DNA from: Galbibacter pacificus
GTDB lineage: Bacteria; Bacteroidota; Bacteroidia; Flavobacteriales; Flavobacteriaceae
Reading direction: 5' to 3'
Assembly (NCBI RefSeq): GCF_029603165.1
Contig: NZ_JAQSVC010000002.1
Location: forward strand, 744,001 to 808,000
DNA: 64,000 nucleotides
Notes under the pieces: model-generated
The model's input: only the letters and a program-made list of their open reading frames with translations
Database searches by the model: none
What the model was told of the DNA's origin: nothing
Part shown: positions 53,070-61,600 of the stretch, one piece after another
Position numbering within the stretch: position 1 is the first letter of the stretch
How the letters are laid out: the number at the start of each line of letters is the position of its first letter
Translations under genes and position numbers: made by a program

Positions 53070-53942
53070 CTATTGAGCATATAAATTGAGAAATTCAGTA
53101 GGCGACATCTTCTTTATCTTTTTAAACTGCCTATTAAAGTTGGAAATGTTGTTAAACCCGCTATCGTAACAAATAGATAGTATCTTTTGTTTCCCCTCCA
53201 ACAAAAGTTTGCAGGCATACCCTATTCTAATCTCGTTTAAATAGGCTGTAAATGTTTTACGGTGGATGCGTTTAAAGAACCTGCTAAAAGCCGAAGGGTT
53301 CATATGGATAATCCTGGCCACATCTATGGCACTTATGGGGTGATTAAAGTTTTTAAATATGTACTCGTAGACTGTTTTTAGGTTTTTATTGTCCCCTTCG
53401 CTAAAAGAAGTCAGGAAACCCTTGCTCGATAGTACACTATAGCTCTTATGACGTGCCAATTGGTCCAGCACGTCGAGCAATAACAACAACTTTTTAAAAG
53501 GCGACAGCGACGCATCGGCTTCTGTCTTCTTCAATAGGTCTACAGTTTGGGTAGGAAGGTTGTGGAACACCATACCTTGCTGTGCTTTGTCCATAAGATG
53601 GTTTATTTGCCTTAACTCTTTGGTGCCCATAAAGGAATTTCCTAAAAAATCCTTTCTAAAGTGAATAGAAATGGCATCTGCACGTAGTTTGGACCCATCT
53701 TGGTAATATGTGGCATCGTTTATCCACATATGCGGAAGGTTTGCCCCTATTAACACCACGTCTCCCTCATGAAATTTCTCGATACTATCGCCAATAAAGC
53801 GTGTTCCCGTACTTTTTAGTACCAACACGAGCTCTAATTCGGGATGATAGTGCCAAACTTTGAGAAAATGCTTGTGTTTGTTTCTGGTAACCGAAAAAGA
53901 ATTGAACTCTGCGTCTGTTCTGTCTAAATAATGAAGCTTCAT
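53070..53942 (-). CDS. AraC-family regulator, probable fucose-responsive
   Basis: A 290-residue cytoplasmic regulator. The N-terminal part is a cupin-like sensor (WHYHPELELVLVLKSTGTRFIGD, in parts, with EGDVVLIGANLPHMW). The C-terminal 190-288 carries two HTH motifs of the AraC type (ISAIDVARIIHMNPSAFSRF and ILSICYDSGFNNISNFNRQF). It lies 92 bp upstream of the L-fuconate dehydratase ATG on the same strand, and across a 411-bp region from a divergent GH88 gene, so it could control both. The effector (fucose or a pathway intermediate) is inferred. Confidence 0.85.
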   Translation of the reverse strand: MKLHYLDRTDAEFNSFSVTRNKHKHFLKVWHYHPELELVLVLKSTGTRFIGDSIEKFHEGDVVLIGANLPHMWINDATYYQDGSKLRADAISIHFRKDFLGNSFMGTKELRQINHLMDKAQQGMVFHNLPTQTVDLLKKTEADASLSPFKKLLLLLDVLDQLARHKSYSVLSSKGFLTSFSEGDNKNLKTVYEYIFKNFNHPISAIDVARIIHMNPSAFSRFFKRIHRKTFTAYLNEIRIGYACKLLLEGKQKILSICYDSGFNNISNFNRQFKKIKKMSPTEFLNLYAQ

Positions 53943-54353
53943 GGTGGCCCTGTAATACTGCTATTTAAAAACCGAATGTACAAATATTTATCTTTTCTAT
54001 CATTTTACCTTTTTTGGGTATCAAAAAGCAGTTCTTATGTATTTTATGTACCTGCACACGCATATTTTTTGCCTGCAATCGTATTTTTCACCTCTGCACA
54101 TGCACATTTTACCTCTGCAATCGCATTTTTTTGCCTGCTTATCCATTTTTTTGGCTTCCCACGTACAAGTTTTAACTTCCTATGTATCTTTTTCCCTTCC
54201 TCATATATATCAAATAACTACTAAATAGTTATAAAGTGTCATTTTTTCTTCTGAAGGAAAACTATGTTTAAGAAAGATTGTATTTTGTGATGCATAACCT
54301 AATTAATGTCAACCAAAAAAGAATATTTAAGCAATCTTATAACCTAAACATCG
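53943..54353. other. 411-bp divergent regulatory region between AraC and GH88 genes
   Basis: It contains the 21-bp-period T-tract array (54031-54196) on the AraC-proximal side and an AT-rich stretch on the GH88 side. Near 54281 TATTTTG is one base short of the TAnnTTTG -7 consensus. No gene is supported: the open frame running through the array encodes a low-complexity repeat with no start context. Confidence 0.6.
54031..54196. repeat. Array of eight imperfect ~21-bp repeats with phased T-tracts
   Basis: Units start at about 54031, 54051, 54072, 54091, 54112, 54134, 54155 and 54176 (lengths 19-22). Each begins CCT(CT)GCA or CTTCC, has a purine/pyrimidine step such as ATCG or ACGC, and ends in four to seven Ts. 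Examples: CCTCTGCAATCGCATTTTTT and CCTGCTTATCCATTTTTTTG. A T-tract every two helical turns predicts intrinsically bent DNA or a stack of regulator sites. Confidence 0.7.
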
Positions 54354-55547
54354 ATGAAAAACCGTTACTTACTTATAATTACCATTTGCTGTTTGCTGTT
54401 GTCGTGCCAAAAACAAGAAACAAACTTGAGTACGCAAATAGATAAGGCTTTACAAACAGCCGCAGAGCAATACATATACATGGCCAACCGCCTGCCCGAT
54501 GGCCGTTTCCCTAAAACATACCATAAAACTACCGATAGCCTGGAAACAAGCAACTCTGGGTGGTGGTGCAGTGGTTTTTATTCGGGTACGCTTTTATATT
54601 TATATGAAGCGATGGGCGATGCCGAATTAAAAAACGAGGCCTTAAAATCGTTGCAGGCCCTTAAAAAGGAACAATACAATACTTCTACGCACGATTTGGG
54701 GTTTATGATGTACTGTAGCTTTGGCAATGCCGAACGGCTTGAAGACTCCAAAGCATATGAAACAATCTTGATGAACAGTGCCAAATCTTTGGCTACGCGC
54801 TACAACGATACCGTTAAGGCCATACGTTCCTGGGACAGCGCCCCCTGGAACAAGGCCGAAAAAGGCGATCTGGTTGTTATTATAGATAATATGATGAACC
54901 TAGAGCTCCTCTTTTGGGCAAGCAAGCATAGCGGAGACCAAAAATATGCCAACATAGCCATTGCACATGCCAACACGACCTTGGAAAACCATTTCCGGGA
55001 AGATTACAGCTCGTACCACGAAGTAATTTATAGCGAGGCCACGGGAAAGGTAAAGAAACGCATTACCAATCAAGGTGCCGCAGATAATTCGGCATGGGCC
55101 CGCGGACAGGCATGGGGACTTTATGGATATGTGGTTATGTACCGGGAAACAAAAAATGAAAAGTACCTGCAACAGGCCACCAACATTGCACATTTTATAC
55201 TGAATCATCCAAATTTCCCCAAGGACGGCGTACCTTATTGGGATTTTAACGCACCGAATATCCCGGATGCCCTACGAGATTCGTCGGCCGCAGCAATTAT
55301 AGGCGCTGCGCTCATGGAACTCTCTACCTATACCGATGGGAAATACCTTGCCGAAGCCGAAAATATATTAAAAACCCTGCTCTCTCCCGAATACCTTGCA
55401 CAAAAAGGTACCAACGGCGGATTTATTTTAAAGCACGGCGTAGGGCACATGCCTGCCAACTCGGAAGTAGACGTTCCCTTGACCTATGGCGATTATTATT
55501 TGGTAGAAGCTTTGCTAAGGTATAAAAAGCAACAGGCCGCCCAGTAA
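54354..55547 (+). CDS. GH88 unsaturated glucuronyl hydrolase lipoprotein
   Basis: Removes 4,5-unsaturated uronic acid from oligosaccharides made by polysaccharide lyases. The signal peptide has lipobox Cys18 (LLLSC). The (alpha/alpha)6 barrel shows SGWWCSGFYSGTLLYLYE, Asp114 in THDLGFMMY and Asp178 in IIDNMMNLELL, the two catalytic Asp of the family; AAIIGAALMEL is near the end. Length 397 fits GH88. It is divergent from the AraC regulator of the fucose operon. A substrate containing both fucose and a uronic acid would explain the association, but no lyase gene is in the window. Confidence 0.9.
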   Translation: MKNRYLLIITICCLLLSCQKQETNLSTQIDKALQTAAEQYIYMANRLPDGRFPKTYHKTTDSLETSNSGWWCSGFYSGTLLYLYEAMGDAELKNEALKSLQALKKEQYNTSTHDLGFMMYCSFGNAERLEDSKAYETILMNSAKSLATRYNDTVKAIRSWDSAPWNKAEKGDLVVIIDNMMNLELLFWASKHSGDQKYANIAIAHANTTLENHFREDYSSYHEVIYSEATGKVKKRITNQGAADNSAWARGQAWGLYGYVVMYRETKNEKYLQQATNIAHFILNHPNFPKDGVPYWDFNAPNIPDALRDSSAAAIIGAALMELSTYTDGKYLAEAENILKTLLSPEYLAQKGTNGGFILKHGVGHMPANSEVDVPLTYGDYYLVEALLRYKKQQAAQ

Positions 55548-55612
55548 CGGGAACGGGATGTTAAATACATTATAATACCGTTGCCATGTGGCCGGCGTGC
55601 GTATCTATTTAA

Positions 55613-55620
55613 TATCTTTG
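55613..55620 (+). promoter_or_regulatory. Predicted -7 box of the DCC-family gene
   Basis: TATCTTTG fits TAnnTTTG and lies 25 bp before the ATG at 55645. No -33 element at the expected spacing. Confidence 0.45.
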
Positions 55621-55644
55621 TAACAGTAAACAGCTATACACAAC

Positions 55645-56070
55645 ATGGAGCACCTGGAGGACAAGAAAATTATATTATTCGATGGCGTATGCAACCTTTG
55701 CAATAGCACCGTGAATTTTGTTATTGAAAGGGACAAGAAAGACGTGTTCCGCTTTGCTTCATTACAAAGCGATATAGGAAAAAAGCTGTTATCCGAAAGA
55801 AATATAGACCCCTCGGTTACAGATTCCATTGTACTTATAGAGCCCAATGTGGCCTATTATGTAAAATCGTCAGCCGCCTTGGAAATTGCAAAGGAAATTG
55901 GCGGTTTTTGGAGCGTTCTTGGTGTTTTTAACTATATTTTGCCAGAAAGCCTCCGCGATGCCCTGTATAATTTTATTGCCAGGAACCGCTATAAATGGTT
56001 TGGCAAAAAAGAAGGTTGCCCGCTCCCTACCCCAGAACTTAAAGCAAAGTTTTTGGACCAGTACCCATAA
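55645..56070 (+). CDS. DCC-family thiol-disulfide oxidoreductase-like protein (DUF393)
   Basis: A 141-residue protein with the eponymous motif at its N-terminus: ILFDGVCNLC, giving Asp13 and the Cys16-x-x-Cys19 pair. A thioredoxin-like fold is known for the family, but its substrates are not established. Conserved FRFASLQSD and the C-terminal NRYKWFGKKEGCPLPTPE block support the call. It is monocistronic, convergent with ackA. Confidence 0.88.
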   Translation: MEHLEDKKIILFDGVCNLCNSTVNFVIERDKKDVFRFASLQSDIGKKLLSERNIDPSVTDSIVLIEPNVAYYVKSSAALEIAKEIGGFWSVLGVFNYILPESLRDALYNFIARNRYKWFGKKEGCPLPTPELKAKFLDQYP

Positions 56071-56071
56071 A

Positions 56072-56107
56072 AAAAAGGGAAACCAAGCCATATTGATTGC
56101 CCTTTTT
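56072..56107. terminator. Possible bidirectional terminator between DCC gene and ackA
   Basis: AAAAAGGG (56072-56079) pairs with CCCTTTTT (56100-56107) across a 20-base loop. It starts right after the DCC stop and lies 20 bp beyond the ackA stop. The stem is short and AT-rich, so the call is tentative. Confidence 0.4.
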
Positions 56108-56126
56108 ATATGTTTCGTACGAACAT

Positions 56127-57314
56127 TTATACCAGCAACTGGTAACTTTGCTTGGCTATTTCCAATTCTTCGTTGGTAGGGATGACCAAGACCAATACCT
56201 TGGACGATTCCTTGCTAATAATCCTGTTCTCGCTGGAGCGTACATTGTTTTTGTAGTTTTCAAGCTCTATGCCCAAATAATCCATATCCTGACAGACCAT
56301 GCGCCTCAACACACTGCTGTTCTCGCCAATTCCCGCGGTAAACACGATTACATCCAGTCCGTTCATGGCCGCCGCATAGGCACCAATGTACTTTTTAATC
56401 CGGTAAGCGTTCATTTCCAGTGCCAATTGGCATTGCTGGTTGCCGTTGGCGGCGGCTTCTTCTATTTCGCGCAGGTCGCTGTAGCCCGTTAGGCCCAACA
56501 TGCCACTTTTTTTATGGAGCAGTTCGCTAACATCGTTGAGGGAATACCCCAATGTATTTACCATATAAAAAATAATGGATTGATCTATGTCGCCGCTGCG
56601 CGTACCCATAATAAGGCCGTTCACAGGAGCAAAACCCAGCGAATGGTCTATACTTTTCCCGTTCTTAATGGCGGTAATGCTGCAACCGTTCCCCAAATGG
56701 ACGGTAATTACCTTTGATTTCTTTTTACTGATAAAATCCTGTGCCTTCTCTGCAACATATTTATGGCTTGTACCGTGAAAACCGTACACCCGGATGTAAT
56801 TTTCGTCTAATAATTTATTCGGAATGGCATATCGGTATGCCCTTTCCGGCAACGTTTGATGAAAAGCCGTATCGAAAACGGCAATTTGCGTTGCATTGGG
56901 AAATACCTGTTCGGCCACCTCAATGCCCGTATAATTATGCGGGTTGTGCAGCGGGGCCAAGGAAAACAAGCGCTTTATAGTGGCCTTTACATCTTTGTCT
57001 ATTACAATGGTATCGGCAAAATCTTTACCGCCATGTACTACGCGGTGGCCAATGGCATCGATTTCTTCTATATTGGCAATGGCGCCTTTCTCGGTATCCA
57101 TCAATAAAGCAGCTATTCTTTTTAACCCTTCTTCGTGATTGGCAATTTTAACCTGCTCGGAAATGTTCATCTTCTTCGATTTGTAATGAATGGCCGAATT
57201 GTCCAGGCCAATTCGCTCAACAAGGCCGGCGGCTATTACTATTTCACCCGGCATTTTAATAAGTTGAAATTTTATGGAAGAACTTCCCGAATTGATGACT
57301 AATATTTTTTTCAT
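56127..57314 (-). CDS. ackA: Acetate kinase
   Basis: Interconverts acetyl phosphate plus ADP with acetate plus ATP. The 395-residue protein has the family signatures: INSGSSSIKFQL at the N-terminus, GHRVVHGGKDF, FDTAFHQTLPE, GFHGTSHKYV, HLGNGCSI and FTAGIGENSS near the C-terminus, all ASKHA-fold phosphate and nucleotide blocks. It lies 50 bp after pta on the same strand and is co-transcribed with it. Confidence 0.97.
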   Translation of the reverse strand: MKKILVINSGSSSIKFQLIKMPGEIVIAAGLVERIGLDNSAIHYKSKKMNISEQVKIANHEEGLKRIAALLMDTEKGAIANIEEIDAIGHRVVHGGKDFADTIVIDKDVKATIKRLFSLAPLHNPHNYTGIEVAEQVFPNATQIAVFDTAFHQTLPERAYRYAIPNKLLDENYIRVYGFHGTSHKYVAEKAQDFISKKKSKVITVHLGNGCSITAIKNGKSIDHSLGFAPVNGLIMGTRSGDIDQSIIFYMVNTLGYSLNDVSELLHKKSGMLGLTGYSDLREIEEAAANGNQQCQLALEMNAYRIKKYIGAYAAAMNGLDVIVFTAGIGENSSVLRRMVCQDMDYLGIELENYKNNVRSSENRIISKESSKVLVLVIPTNEELEIAKQSYQLLV

Positions 57315-57364
57315 ATTTCCTTATTCTAATTCTCTGTTTCCTTTATTTTTATTTCTGCTCCCAG

Positions 57365-59458
57365 TTATATTCCCTGCGCCTGTATTGCGGTTATAATAAC
57401 CGTATTAAAAACATCGTCTACGGTACAGCCCCGGCTCAAATCGTTCACCGGTTTGTTGAGGCCCTGCAACATGGGGCCTATTGCCAAAGCACCGGTTTCC
57501 CTTTGCACGGCTTTGTAGGTATTGTTTCCCGTATTCAGGTCGGGGAATATCAATACGCTTGCCTGTCCGGCTACTTCAGAGTCGGGCAATTTGCTTTTTC
57601 CTACGGTAATGTCTACGGCGGCGTCGTACTGAATGGGGCCTTCGACCTTTAAGTCCGGGCGTTGGCTTTTTACTATTTCGGTGGCCTGCCGCACCCTGTC
57701 CACATCGGCTCCTTTCCCCGATGTACCGGACGAATAGGAAAGCATGGCTATTTTAGGTTCGATACCAAAGGCGCTACTGCTTTCGGCCGATGAAATGGCA
57801 ATTTCGGCAAGTTCTTCGGCGGTAGGGTTTGGGTTAATGGCACAATCGCCAAAAATAGACACACGATCTTCGAGGCACATAAAAAATATGGAAGATACCA
57901 CCGAGACCCCGGGTTTGGTTTTTATAAACTGAAGTGCCGGGCGAATGGTATGCTGTGTGGTATGTACCGCGCCAGAGACCATTCCGTCTGCGTGCCCTTT
58001 GTAAATCATCATGGTGCCAAAATAAGAGACATCGCTCATCCAATCGCGGGCAATGTCCATGTTTACGTTTTTATGCTTCCGCAGTTCGTAGAAAGTAGTA
58101 ACGTAATCGTTAAAATGTTCTGATTCTGTAGGGTTTACAATATGTAGTTTTTCAACATCGAGCACAATTCCCAGATTGTTTATTTTATCCAGGATCTTGT
58201 CCTTCTCGCCAAGCAAGGTAATATCTACAATATCAATGGCCAGTAAACGGGCCGTGGCGTGTAAAATCCTGTCGTCGGTACCTTCGGGCAGAACAATGTG
58301 CTTTTTGGCCTGCCGTGCGCGGGTTATAAGTCCGTACTGAAACATTCTTGGGGTAACCCCTTTTGTTTTTTTAAAGCTGGTAAGGCGTTCTGCAAGCGTA
58401 TCTATGGAAACATGGCTCTCGAAAGTACTAATGGAGGTTTCTATTTTCGGAATGCTATCCGCATAGATATTCGATTTTATATTCCCTACCTTATTGGTTA
58501 CGCCAAATGTACCGCCTTCAACCGAAATAATGGGAACCACCTGCGACAAACCGTCTATTAATTTTAAAATAGGTTCTTCCGGGATAAGCCCGCCCGTTAA
58601 AATAATACCCGATATGCGCGGATAATTACTGGATATGTTGGCCTGCAAGGCGCCCAAAATAATGTCTGCCCTGTCTCCGGGGGTAATAACCAAGCTGTTG
58701 TGCCTTAATTTGGTAATGTAGTTTCTTAATTGCATGGCCCCAACACCAAAACTCCCTGTTTGATTGTCCAGGAATTCTTCTCCAAAAAGTACTTTCCCGT
58801 CCAGCTCCAGAACAATTTCTTTTATAGTTGGGTTCGCCAGCGATTCTAGCCGCGGAATTGCAAATACATCCACATCTTCCGGGAGAAAATTTCTAAGCTC
58901 TTTTTTAGCAACTTCCAAGTTTTCGGCATTTATTTTATTGGCAATGACCGCTATTACGTTTACATCTTTATTGATAAATGTATTGTATGCCAATTGCAAG
59001 CTCCCGGCCAAGTCTTCTTTTGTTTTATGCACGCCACTGGCAACCAAAATGGCAGGAATGCCCAGATTCTTGGCTATTAACACATTTACATCGAACTCAA
59101 AAACGCTTCCTTCACCAGAAAAATCGGAGCCTTCCACCAAGATAAAGTCGAACTGTTCTTCAAGTTGCTTGTATTTTTGAATAATGGTATCGATAATTTC
59201 TCCAGACTTTCCTGTATTTCTTTTCTGGATTACTTGGTTTCTGGTAAATGCATACGCATCATCATAAGACATATCAACATCAAAATAAGAAAGTACCGTA
59301 TCTATATGGTTGTCCTTTTCTCCTTTTTTATCGTCTATAACCGGCCTAAAATAACCTACTTTTGCCGTTTTCCCCAACAAGGTGCGCATTAAGCCCAATG
59401 TTATGAGGGATTTACCACTATTGGATTCTAACGTAGCAATATAAATGCCTTTATTCAT
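57365..59458 (-). CDS. pta: Phosphate acetyltransferase, long form
   Basis: Makes acetyl phosphate from acetyl-CoA. The 697-residue long form has a BioD-like P-loop domain at the N-terminus (LESNSGKSLITLGLM), a middle DRTGG domain (about 210-340) and the catalytic PTA_PTB domain from about 370 (ITRARQAKKHIVLPEGTD, YSSGTSGKGADVDRVRQAT in parts, GPIQYDAAV, FPDLNTGNNTYKAVQR). It is first in the pta-ackA operon, with a candidate promoter at 59524. Confidence 0.97.
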   Translation of the reverse strand: MNKGIYIATLESNSGKSLITLGLMRTLLGKTAKVGYFRPVIDDKKGEKDNHIDTVLSYFDVDMSYDDAYAFTRNQVIQKRNTGKSGEIIDTIIQKYKQLEEQFDFILVEGSDFSGEGSVFEFDVNVLIAKNLGIPAILVASGVHKTKEDLAGSLQLAYNTFINKDVNVIAVIANKINAENLEVAKKELRNFLPEDVDVFAIPRLESLANPTIKEIVLELDGKVLFGEEFLDNQTGSFGVGAMQLRNYITKLRHNSLVITPGDRADIILGALQANISSNYPRISGIILTGGLIPEEPILKLIDGLSQVVPIISVEGGTFGVTNKVGNIKSNIYADSIPKIETSISTFESHVSIDTLAERLTSFKKTKGVTPRMFQYGLITRARQAKKHIVLPEGTDDRILHATARLLAIDIVDITLLGEKDKILDKINNLGIVLDVEKLHIVNPTESEHFNDYVTTFYELRKHKNVNMDIARDWMSDVSYFGTMMIYKGHADGMVSGAVHTTQHTIRPALQFIKTKPGVSVVSSIFFMCLEDRVSIFGDCAINPNPTAEELAEIAISSAESSSAFGIEPKIAMLSYSSGTSGKGADVDRVRQATEIVKSQRPDLKVEGPIQYDAAVDITVGKSKLPDSEVAGQASVLIFPDLNTGNNTYKAVQRETGALAIGPMLQGLNKPVNDLSRGCTVDDVFNTVIITAIQAQGI

Positions 59459-59523
59459 TGTTCTTTTTTATAATTTGGAATAAACGCGGGGGATGGTATC
59501 GCTTATATTTTTCATTTTCATAT

Positions 59524-59531
59524 CAAAAATA
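59524..59531 (-). promoter_or_regulatory. Predicted -7 box of pta-ackA
   Basis: TATTTTTG on the minus strand fits TAnnTTTG, 65 bp before the pta ATG. No clear -33 element. Confidence 0.4.
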
Positions 59532-59685
59532 CGCTATATAAAACAGCTTTCCTAAATGTTTTAATACCTTTATCGCCTAATTTGAATTTATAAAGATGTC
59601 CGCACGGAAATTTAAACTTTGTTCAGCAAAAATTAAGATTTCATTTTTTGTGCAAACAGCTGAATTTTAATTAATTTCAATATAC

Positions 59686-60924
59686 ATGAAACGATTGTTC
59701 ATAAATATAAAAGAATTATTGCAAGTAAGGGAAGCCAACATCCTTAAAGTAAGCGGAAAGGACATGAAGGTATTGCCAAGCCTTAAAAATGCCTTTCTCC
59801 TTGTTGAAGGCGATACCATTGCAGCATATGGGACCATGGGCTCGGCCGATACAAAAAATGCAGATGAAGTAATTGATGCTACCGGAAAAACGATACTCCC
59901 TACATGGTGCGACAGCCATACACATTTGGTATATGCCGGAAACCGCGAGCAGGAATTTGTAGACCGGATAAACGGGTTGACTTATGAAGAAATTGCCAAT
60001 AAAGGAGGCGGGATTTTAAATTCGGCAAAAACCCTGCAACAAACCCTGGAAGAAGAACTTTATGAACAATCCAGAAAACGGCTGGAAAATGTTATGAAAC
60101 TGGGCACCGGGGCCATTGAGATAAAAAGCGGTTACGGACTTACCGCCGAAGCAGAAATAAAAATGCTCAACATAATAAAAAAGTTAAAGGAAAACTATCC
60201 GGCAACCATAAAAAGCACCTTTTTGGGTGCCCATGCCGTTCCCGAAAACTATAAAAACAATAAAGACGGGTATGTACAAAAGGTAATTGACGAAATTTTA
60301 CCGGAAGTTGGCAAAAGCAAACTGGCCGATTATATTGATGTGTTTTGCGAAAAAGGCTATTTCTCGGTAGCCGATATGGAAGCCATTTTAGAAGCCGCAA
60401 AAACACATGGGTTGACACCCAAAGTCCATGTAAACCAATTTAATGCCATTGGAGGGATTCAAGCTGCCGTAAAGCACCGTGCACTAACGGTAGACCATTT
60501 GGAGGTAATGCCAGATGAAGATATTGAAGCCCTAAAAAATACCGGGACCATGCCCGTGGGGCTTCCGTTATGCTCTTATTTCCTGAGCATTCCTTATGCT
60601 CCGGGAAGAAAGCTTATTGAAGCAGGACTGCCTTTTGTTCTGGCAACCGATTACAACCCCGGTTCATCGCCCAGCGGAAACATGAACCAAGTTGTTGCGG
60701 CCGCCTGCATAAAAATGAAGCTTACCCCGGCAGAGGCCATTAACGCGGCTACCATAAACGGTGCCCATGCCATGGGCGTATCCAGAACCCACGGAAGTAT
60801 TACCAAAGGAAAGAAAGCAAATATTATTTTAACCAAGGAAATACCTTCATACGGATTTTTACCATACGATTTTGGGAACAACAATATAGATAAGGTGATG
60901 ATAAACGGAGAGTTTGTATCGTAA
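59686..60924 (+). CDS. hutI: Imidazolonepropionase
   Basis: Third step of histidine degradation: hydrolysis of imidazolone-5-propionate to N-formimino-L-glutamate. The 412-residue amidohydrolase shows CDSHTHLVYAGNREQEF (metal-binding His), EEIANKGGGILNSAKT, GTGAIEIKSGYGL, FLGAHAVPENY, KVHVNQFN and LATDYNPGSSPSGNM. hutG lies 1.7 kb downstream on the same strand; hutU and hutH are not in the window. Confidence 0.96.
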   Translation: MKRLFINIKELLQVREANILKVSGKDMKVLPSLKNAFLLVEGDTIAAYGTMGSADTKNADEVIDATGKTILPTWCDSHTHLVYAGNREQEFVDRINGLTYEEIANKGGGILNSAKTLQQTLEEELYEQSRKRLENVMKLGTGAIEIKSGYGLTAEAEIKMLNIIKKLKENYPATIKSTFLGAHAVPENYKNNKDGYVQKVIDEILPEVGKSKLADYIDVFCEKGYFSVADMEAILEAAKTHGLTPKVHVNQFNAIGGIQAAVKHRALTVDHLEVMPDEDIEALKNTGTMPVGLPLCSYFLSIPYAPGRKLIEAGLPFVLATDYNPGSSPSGNMNQVVAAACIKMKLTPAEAINAATINGAHAMGVSRTHGSITKGKKANIILTKEIPSYGFLPYDFGNNNIDKVMINGEFVS

Positions 60925-60951
60925 TTCTAAACAAGTTACTTATAAAAAATC

Positions 60952-61012
60952 AACATTCAACTTTCTAACATTCAACTTTCTAACATTCAACTTTCAAACT
61001 TTACAACTTTCA
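60952..61012. repeat. Short tandem repeat, three 15-bp units plus decayed copies
   Basis: AACATTCAACTTTCT occurs at 60952-60966, 60967-60981 and 60982-60996 (last base changed), followed by related AACTTT/ACAACTTTCA pieces to 61012. It ends 15 bp before the gntK ATG, so copy-number change could alter the leader or promoter spacing of gntK. Confidence 0.85.
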
Positions 61013-61027
61013 AACTTATAAAAACAC

Positions 61028-61531
61028 ATGAAGACCACTCAACCAATAGCCATCATAATTATGGGGGTTTCCGGATCGGGAAAAACAACCATTGGCGAAC
61101 TGCTTTCATCCAAAACCAACATTCCCTTTGCCGATGGCGATAGTTTTCATCCGCAGAAAAATATAGACAAGATGGTGGCCGGGCATCCTTTAAACGACCA
61201 GGACCGTTTAGGCTGGCTACAGGAAATTAATAAGTTTTGCACCAAAAACATTAAACAGGGCAAAAGCTGTATTGTGGCCTGTTCTGCCCTGAAACAATCT
61301 TACAGGGCCATTTTGCAAAACGGCATTAAAGAACAAATGGTGTTTGTGTATCTTTTGGGCACTTTTGAACTTATACAAGAACGCTTGGGCAAGCGGAAGT
61401 CTCATTTTATGCCTGCATCGCTGCTTAAATCACAATTTGAAGCCTTACAGCCCCCAAAAGATGCAATTACAATGGACATTGACAATACGCCGACTGCAAT
61501 TGTGGAAAAAATCGTGGAGCAATTGCCATAA
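61028..61531 (+). CDS. gntK: Gluconokinase
   Basis: Phosphorylates D-gluconate to 6-phosphogluconate. The 167-residue protein has the Walker A loop MGVSGSGKTTIG, the substrate block FADGDSFHPQKNIDKM, DDQDR-like NDQDRLGWL, and the late ACSALKQSYR and GTFELIQERLGKRKSHFMPASLL-type blocks (in parts) of GntK. No gluconate transporter or dehydratase is beside it; it stands between the two hut genes. Confidence 0.93.
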   Translation: MKTTQPIAIIIMGVSGSGKTTIGELLSSKTNIPFADGDSFHPQKNIDKMVAGHPLNDQDRLGWLQEINKFCTKNIKQGKSCIVACSALKQSYRAILQNGIKEQMVFVYLLGTFELIQERLGKRKSHFMPASLLKSQFEALQPPKDAITMDIDNTPTAIVEKIVEQLP

Positions 61532-61542
61532 TTTTATAAAAA

Positions 61543-61572
61543 AAGCATCAGTTGAAAGGACAACTGATGCTT
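61543..61572. terminator. Bidirectional intrinsic terminator
   Basis: A perfect 12-bp stem (61543-61554 with 61561-61572) and 6-base loop. On the minus strand it is followed by a long T-run, a strong terminator for the 61601-62503 gene; on the plus strand, for gntK, the tail is weaker (TTCTCTAT). Confidence 0.85.
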
Positions 61573-61600
61573 CTCTATGTAAATTGGTTAGTTACTATGT

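Noticed and set aside
54031-54196. CRISPR array
   Set aside because: Units are contiguous, imperfect and only about 21 bp, with no spacers and no cas genes.
53931-54224. A 97-residue plus-strand frame across the 21-bp array
   Set aside because: It is a low-complexity product of the repeat (AHAYFLPAIVFFTSAHAHF), overlaps the AraC start and has no homologue I recognise.
60952-61012. CRISPR or attachment site
   Set aside because: Simple 15-bp tandem repetition without spacers, integrase or flanking duplication.
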